Of a stretch of 10,349 nt of DNA, positions 7,412-10,349 are shown one piece after another; positions within the stretch are counted from its first letter, which is position 1, and each line of letters starts with the position of its first letter. The stretch is from Pseudomonadota bacterium (GTDB taxonomy: Bacteria > Pseudomonadota > Gammaproteobacteria > Xanthomonadales > Xanthomonadaceae). A program made the position numbers and the translations under genes. The notes under the pieces are model-generated. The model was not told the origin of the DNA and searched no databases. It saw only the letters and a program-made list of their open reading frames with translations. The DNA is taken from NCBI GenBank assembly GCA_023444765.1, contig JAEXLY010000149.1:1-10349 (forward strand), in the 5' to 3' direction.

Positions 7412-9664
7412 GTGCTGTATCGAGGTTTCATTTGCCGGGCGGTGCTTCTGGGCATGTGCTGCGCGCCGGCGCTCGCGCTCGAGATCGATGGTCGCATCGG
7501 TCCGGACGAGTGGGCCGGGGCCCGCCACGTCACCGATTTCCGCAAGGTGCAGCCCCTCACCGGCGAACCCGGCTCGCTGGCCACCGAGGCCTGGGTGATG
7601 GCCGCGCCCGAGGGGCTGGCCATCGCCTTCCGCAACCTGCAGCCGCCGCAGGTGCCGCGGACGCGGCAGAAGGTCCGGCGCGATTTCCAGGAACAGGTGG
7701 ACCGGGTCAACGTCTTCGTCGATTTCGACGGCGGCGGCCGCACCGGATATGCCTTCACCGTCAGTTCCACCGGCGGCATGGCGGACGAGGTGATCACCAA
7801 CGAGAACCAGTTCAGTTCCGACTGGGATGGCCTCTGGCGCCAGGCCGTCAGCGAGGACGCCGATGGCTGGAGCGTCGAGATCCTCGTGCCCTGGCACACC
7901 GCGCCGATGCGCGAGGCACAGGGCGGGGAACGCACGCTGCGGGTGTATCTGGCGCGGGTGATCGGCAGCACCGGCGAGCGCATGGCGTGGCCGGTGGCGA
8001 GCTATGAGCGGCCGCGCTTCCTCTCCGACTTCGCGCCGGTCGCGGTGCCTGCCTACGACCAGTCGCTGCTCGCCGTGACCCCCTACGTGTCCGGGCTGTA
8101 CGACCAGGTGCGTGGTGGCAGCGAGGGCAACGCCGGCGCCGACCTGTTCTGGAAGCCCAGCGGACGATTCCAGCTGTCTGCCACGGTCAATCCCGACTTC
8201 GGCCAGGTGGAAAGCGACGACCTGGTCGTGAACTTCAGCGCCACCGAGACCTTCGTCAGCGACAAGCGCCCGTTCTTCACCGAGAACCAGGGCATCTTCG
8301 AATACACCACGCCGTCGGACTTCAGCCAGCTGCTGTACACGCGCCGCATCGGCGGCCCGGCCGACGACGGCAGCGGCGCCAGCGACATCGCGGCCGCGGC
8401 CAAGCTCAACGGCGCGCTGGGCGGCATGAAGTACGGCCTGTTCGCGGCCGACGAGTCCGGCGGGGCCGGCCGCAGCTTCCAGGCGTTGCGCCTCGTGCGG
8501 GATTTCGAGAACCAGAACGTGGGGGCGATGCTTACCCGCGTCGAACGGCCCCACCTCGACCGCGAGGCCACCGTGGTGGGCCTGGACCACAACTGGCGGC
8601 CGACGCCGCGCTGGAACCTGCGCAGCCGCCTGTTCTCCAGTCGCATCGATCACGACCGCACGCGCAGCAGCGACCTGGGTGCGACGCTGTGGGCCGACTA
8701 CGAGATGGACCATGGCTGGCGCCAGCAGTGGATCGCGATGCATTTCGGCGACGAGCTGGAGATCAACGACGCCGGCTACCTCGCCCGCAACAGCGTCAAC
8801 TACCTGCACTGGCAGGTCTCGCGCCGCTTCACCGACCTGCCGGAGGAGTCGCGCGCCGCATCGGTCGACTGGCGCGCGCGCGTGAGCGGCAACTACAACA
8901 ACCATGGCGAGCGGCTCAACGACCAGCTGCGCGTCAGCCGCGACGCGCGCCTGCGCGACGGCAGCAGCGCGTTCGCGCAACTCAACGTCAACAGCGCGGG
9001 CATCAACGACACCCTGCTGCGCGGCCACGGGATCGTGCGCCTGCCGCCGAACTTCAACGCCTATTACGAGTTCGAACGTCCGCGCAAGGGCCGCTGGGCG
9101 CACGACCTGGAGGCGGAGGCTTTCGGCGGCGGACTGGCGGGCAACCACCGTCTCGGCGGCGCGCTCTGGTATGGCGCCACGTACTTCGTCACGGATGCCT
9201 TCAGCCTGAACGCGGGCGCCGCGCTGATCCTGCGACCGGACTGGCTGATCTGGCAGGGCGAGGACAGCGGCGACCTGGTGGGCGGCTTCGACGGCAAGGA
9301 GGCCAAGTTGCTGGCGGGGCTCGACTGGACGATGAGTCCGCGCCAGGAGCTGCGGGTGAAACTGCAGGCAATCGGCATCCAGGCACGCATGCGCCAGGCC
9401 TGGCGCTTCGATCCGTCCGGGCGCGCGCTGCCGGCAGCCGACCCGGTCGACGACTTCAGCGTGCACAACCTGGCGTTCCAGATCCGCTACCGCTACGAAC
9501 TTGCGCCGCTGTCGCACCTGTACGTGGTCTACGGTCGCGGCGGCTTCGACCGGCGCACGATCGCCGACGTGGCCGACGGCGTCGACGGCGCCCTGCTGGA
9601 CAGCTTCGGCCTGCGCGACGACGAACAGCTGCTGGTGAAGCTCAGTTATCGCTTCGAGCTGTAA
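7412..9664 (+). CDS. Exported CBM9-like / DUF5916 outer-membrane protein
   Basis: The 750-residue product starts at GTG 7412, with GGGAG eight bases upstream. It has a type I signal peptide (cleavage after APALA, about residue 22). Residues 24-205 resemble the carbohydrate-binding family 9-like fold (LEIDGRIGPDEWAGA at the start, VNVFVDFDGGGRTGYAF near 99-115, WSVEILVPW near 153-161). From about 215 comes the DUF5916 region, with NPDFGQVESDDLVVNFSATETF (positions 260-281) and KRPFFTENQGIF (285-296). The rest alternates hydrophobic and polar residues with many aromatics and ends LLVKLSYRFEL, as in an outer-membrane beta-barrel. The family has no settled function; ligand binding or uptake at the outer membrane is a guess. 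No TonB box, plug or neighbouring enzyme gene indicates a substrate. Two hairpins upstream suggest it is transcribed apart from the SET gene. Confidence 0.92.
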   Translation: MLYRGFICRAVLLGMCCAPALALEIDGRIGPDEWAGARHVTDFRKVQPLTGEPGSLATEAWVMAAPEGLAIAFRNLQPPQVPRTRQKVRRDFQEQVDRVNVFVDFDGGGRTGYAFTVSSTGGMADEVITNENQFSSDWDGLWRQAVSEDADGWSVEILVPWHTAPMREAQGGERTLRVYLARVIGSTGERMAWPVASYERPRFLSDFAPVAVPAYDQSLLAVTPYVSGLYDQVRGGSEGNAGADLFWKPSGRFQLSATVNPDFGQVESDDLVVNFSATETFVSDKRPFFTENQGIFEYTTPSDFSQLLYTRRIGGPADDGSGASDIAAAAKLNGALGGMKYGLFAADESGGAGRSFQALRLVRDFENQNVGAMLTRVERPHLDREATVVGLDHNWRPTPRWNLRSRLFSSRIDHDRTRSSDLGATLWADYEMDHGWRQQWIAMHFGDELEINDAGYLARNSVNYLHWQVSRRFTDLPEESRAASVDWRARVSGNYNNHGERLNDQLRVSRDARLRDGSSAFAQLNVNSAGINDTLLRGHGIVRLPPNFNAYYEFERPRKGRWAHDLEAEAFGGGLAGNHRLGGALWYGATYFVTDAFSLNAGAALILRPDWLIWQGEDSGDLVGGFDGKEAKLLAGLDWTMSPRQELRVKLQAIGIQARMRQAWRFDPSGRALPAADPVDDFSVHNLAFQIRYRYELAPLSHLYVVYGRGGFDRRTIADVADGVDGALLDSFGLRDDEQLLVKLSYRFEL

Positions 9665-9892
9665 CCGGTCGGGCACGGACTTTCCGGCGCCGGCGACGGG
9701 GCGGAATTGCGGAATCTTCCGCCGGGATCGGATGGCATGGCGTCGTGTCCGGCGTCCCGCTTGCGTGCCTGCCGGCGAGCGTGACCGGACCCGCAACCGC
9801 GTCCGCGTTCCGCGTCTCCGCATCCATGCGTGCCGCCGGAGCTGCGGCAGGCGGGCCATCCGGATGCGGCAGCGGGCTTCCCCGCCAGGGAC
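9665..9892. other. Gene-free gap between convergent genes
   Basis: These 228 bases lie between the stops of the DUF5916 gene and the right-edge gene. I see no credible gene here. The overlapping open frames have no start signal and look like composition-driven ORFs. It holds a stem GGCGGAA/TTCCGCC (9700-9706/9717-9723), a stem TGCCGC/GCGGCA (9831-9836/9844-9849), and the palindrome CATCCGGATG (9857-9866). Confidence 0.7.
9700..9723 (+). terminator. Candidate hairpin downstream of the DUF5916 gene
   Basis: GGCGGAA pairs perfectly with TTCCGCC around a ten-base loop, 36 bases after the stop at 9664. An alternative stem GCGGAA/TTCCGC uses the inner repeat. The arms end in A and T but no U-run follows, so it is a weak candidate for ending the plus-strand transcript. 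Confidence 0.4.
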
Positions 9893-10349
9893 TCAGCGCG
9901 CCGCGTCGCGCAGGTCCACCGCGGTGATGCGCCATGCACGCTGCGCCGCCGTCGCGCCGTCCGCCTGCGAACGGCGCAGCGTGTAGCGTCCCGCCTGGTG
10001 CTGCACGTTGCCGTCGTGGCGCGTGGTCGTCACGGTCACCGGCACTTCCACGTACACCGAACCGGCGGCGCCCTCGGCGGGGCGCGGCGCTCCGAGGGTG
10101 AGTTCGATCGAGCGCGCGTCGGCATGGCTGGCGGCAAGCTGCGCGGGCGACGCCGGGCCGCCGTCCGCCCAGCTGGCATGCGCGGTGGCGAAGTCGCCGG
10201 CGTTGATCGCTGCGTAGTAGCCCCGCAGCAGGTCCCTGGGGTCTTCCGGGGCCGATGCCGGTGCGGATGCCTCCGGAGCCGGGGGCGTGGCGGGCGGGGG
10301 CATCGACCCAGCCGGCGTCGCGGTCCCGCCCCGCCCGGGCCCCGGAGCG
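9893..10349 (-). CDS. NTF2-like secreted or lipoprotein-type protein, N-terminus cut by window edge
   Basis: The frame is open from the right edge to the stop at 9893, and gives about 151 residues. It begins with a Pro/Ala/Gly-rich stretch (upstream of and including MPPPATPPAPEASAPASAPE), then a compact alpha+beta domain: DLLRGYYAAINAGDFATAHASW, SHADARSIELTLGAPRPAEG, GSVYVEVPVTVTTTRHDG, GRYTLRR, and QRAWRITAVDLRD. This pattern of a helical YYxAInxxDfxxAyxxW start and curved strands is like NTF2/SnoaL-fold proteins. The ATG at 10303 could be a start, but no stop lies upstream of it and the low-complexity run looks like the linker after a lipoprotein signal, so I infer that the true start is outside the window. 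Function is unknown. The last 60 bases are very G/C-rich and could include errors. Confidence 0.72.
   Translation of the reverse strand, partial: APGPGRGGTATPAGSMPPPATPPAPEASAPASAPEDPRDLLRGYYAAINAGDFATAHASWADGGPASPAQLAASHADARSIELTLGAPRPAEGAAGSVYVEVPVTVTTTRHDGNVQHQAGRYTLRRSQADGATAAQRAWRITAVDLRDAAR

Noticed and set aside
7184..9859. An 891-codon open frame on the minus strand opposite the DUF5916 gene
   Set aside because: It is a shadow of the GC-rich plus-strand gene: low-complexity Arg/Val/Ala/His/Gln protein with no domain, and it also runs across intergenic DNA and into the SET gene. The plus frame has a signal peptide and recognised domains.
9732..9986. Small plus-strand ORF in the convergent gap
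   Set aside because: It has an Arg/Pro-rich low-complexity product, no ribosome binding site, and runs into the antisense of the right-edge gene.

Overview
The window looks like one contig from a GC-rich gammaproteobacterium of the Xanthomonadaceae/Lysobacteraceae group (Lysobacter, Luteimonas or Pseudoxanthomonas type). The pointers are the very high GC content with strong G/C bias at third codon positions, a SUF operon led by the Rrf2-family regulator typical of xanthomonads, heptamer-repeat DNA between genes, and a DUF5916-type outer-membrane protein. No rRNA, tRNA, IS element, phage gene or CRISPR array is visible. Both ends cut genes, and the first 60 bases are almost pure C, which is probably a sequencing or assembly artefact.

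Positions 1-5804, minus strand: an Fe-S cluster assembly operon read from high to low coordinates. It starts at a good sigma70-type promoter (5776-5804) with a dyad over the -10. The order is Rrf2-type SUF regulator (5748-5287), sufB (5269-3809), sufC (3691-2927), sufD (2930-1692), sufS (1687-437). The regulator-sufB, sufC-sufD and sufD-sufS junctions are overlapping or nearly so. Only sufB-sufC is separated, by 117 bp holding an inverted heptamer-repeat element. SufB, SufC and SufD form the scaffold/ATPase complex and SufS supplies sulfur. No sufE, sufU or sufA is present here. Downstream on the same strand is a GNAT acetyltransferase (348-1), probably with its own promoter, cut by the left edge.

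Positions 5749-6815: an intergenic region with a perfect 10-bp inverted repeat, a small plus-strand gene for a 57-residue membrane protein, a convergent minus-strand gene for a monoheme cytochrome c lipoprotein, and a 173-bp divergent region with an 11-bp inverted repeat.

Positions 6816-10349: a plus-strand gene for a compact SET/post-SET protein (putative lysine methyltransferase), two GC-rich hairpins, a GTG-start gene for an exported CBM9-like/DUF5916 beta-barrel protein, a gene-free convergent gap, and a minus-strand gene for an NTF2-like protein cut by the right edge.

Most of the window is ordinary housekeeping content. I do not see a clearly new multi-gene system. The points most worth a second look are the bacterial SET protein with basic tails, the repeat element inside the suf operon, the candidate autoregulatory operator, and the SUF regulator's ligand set.
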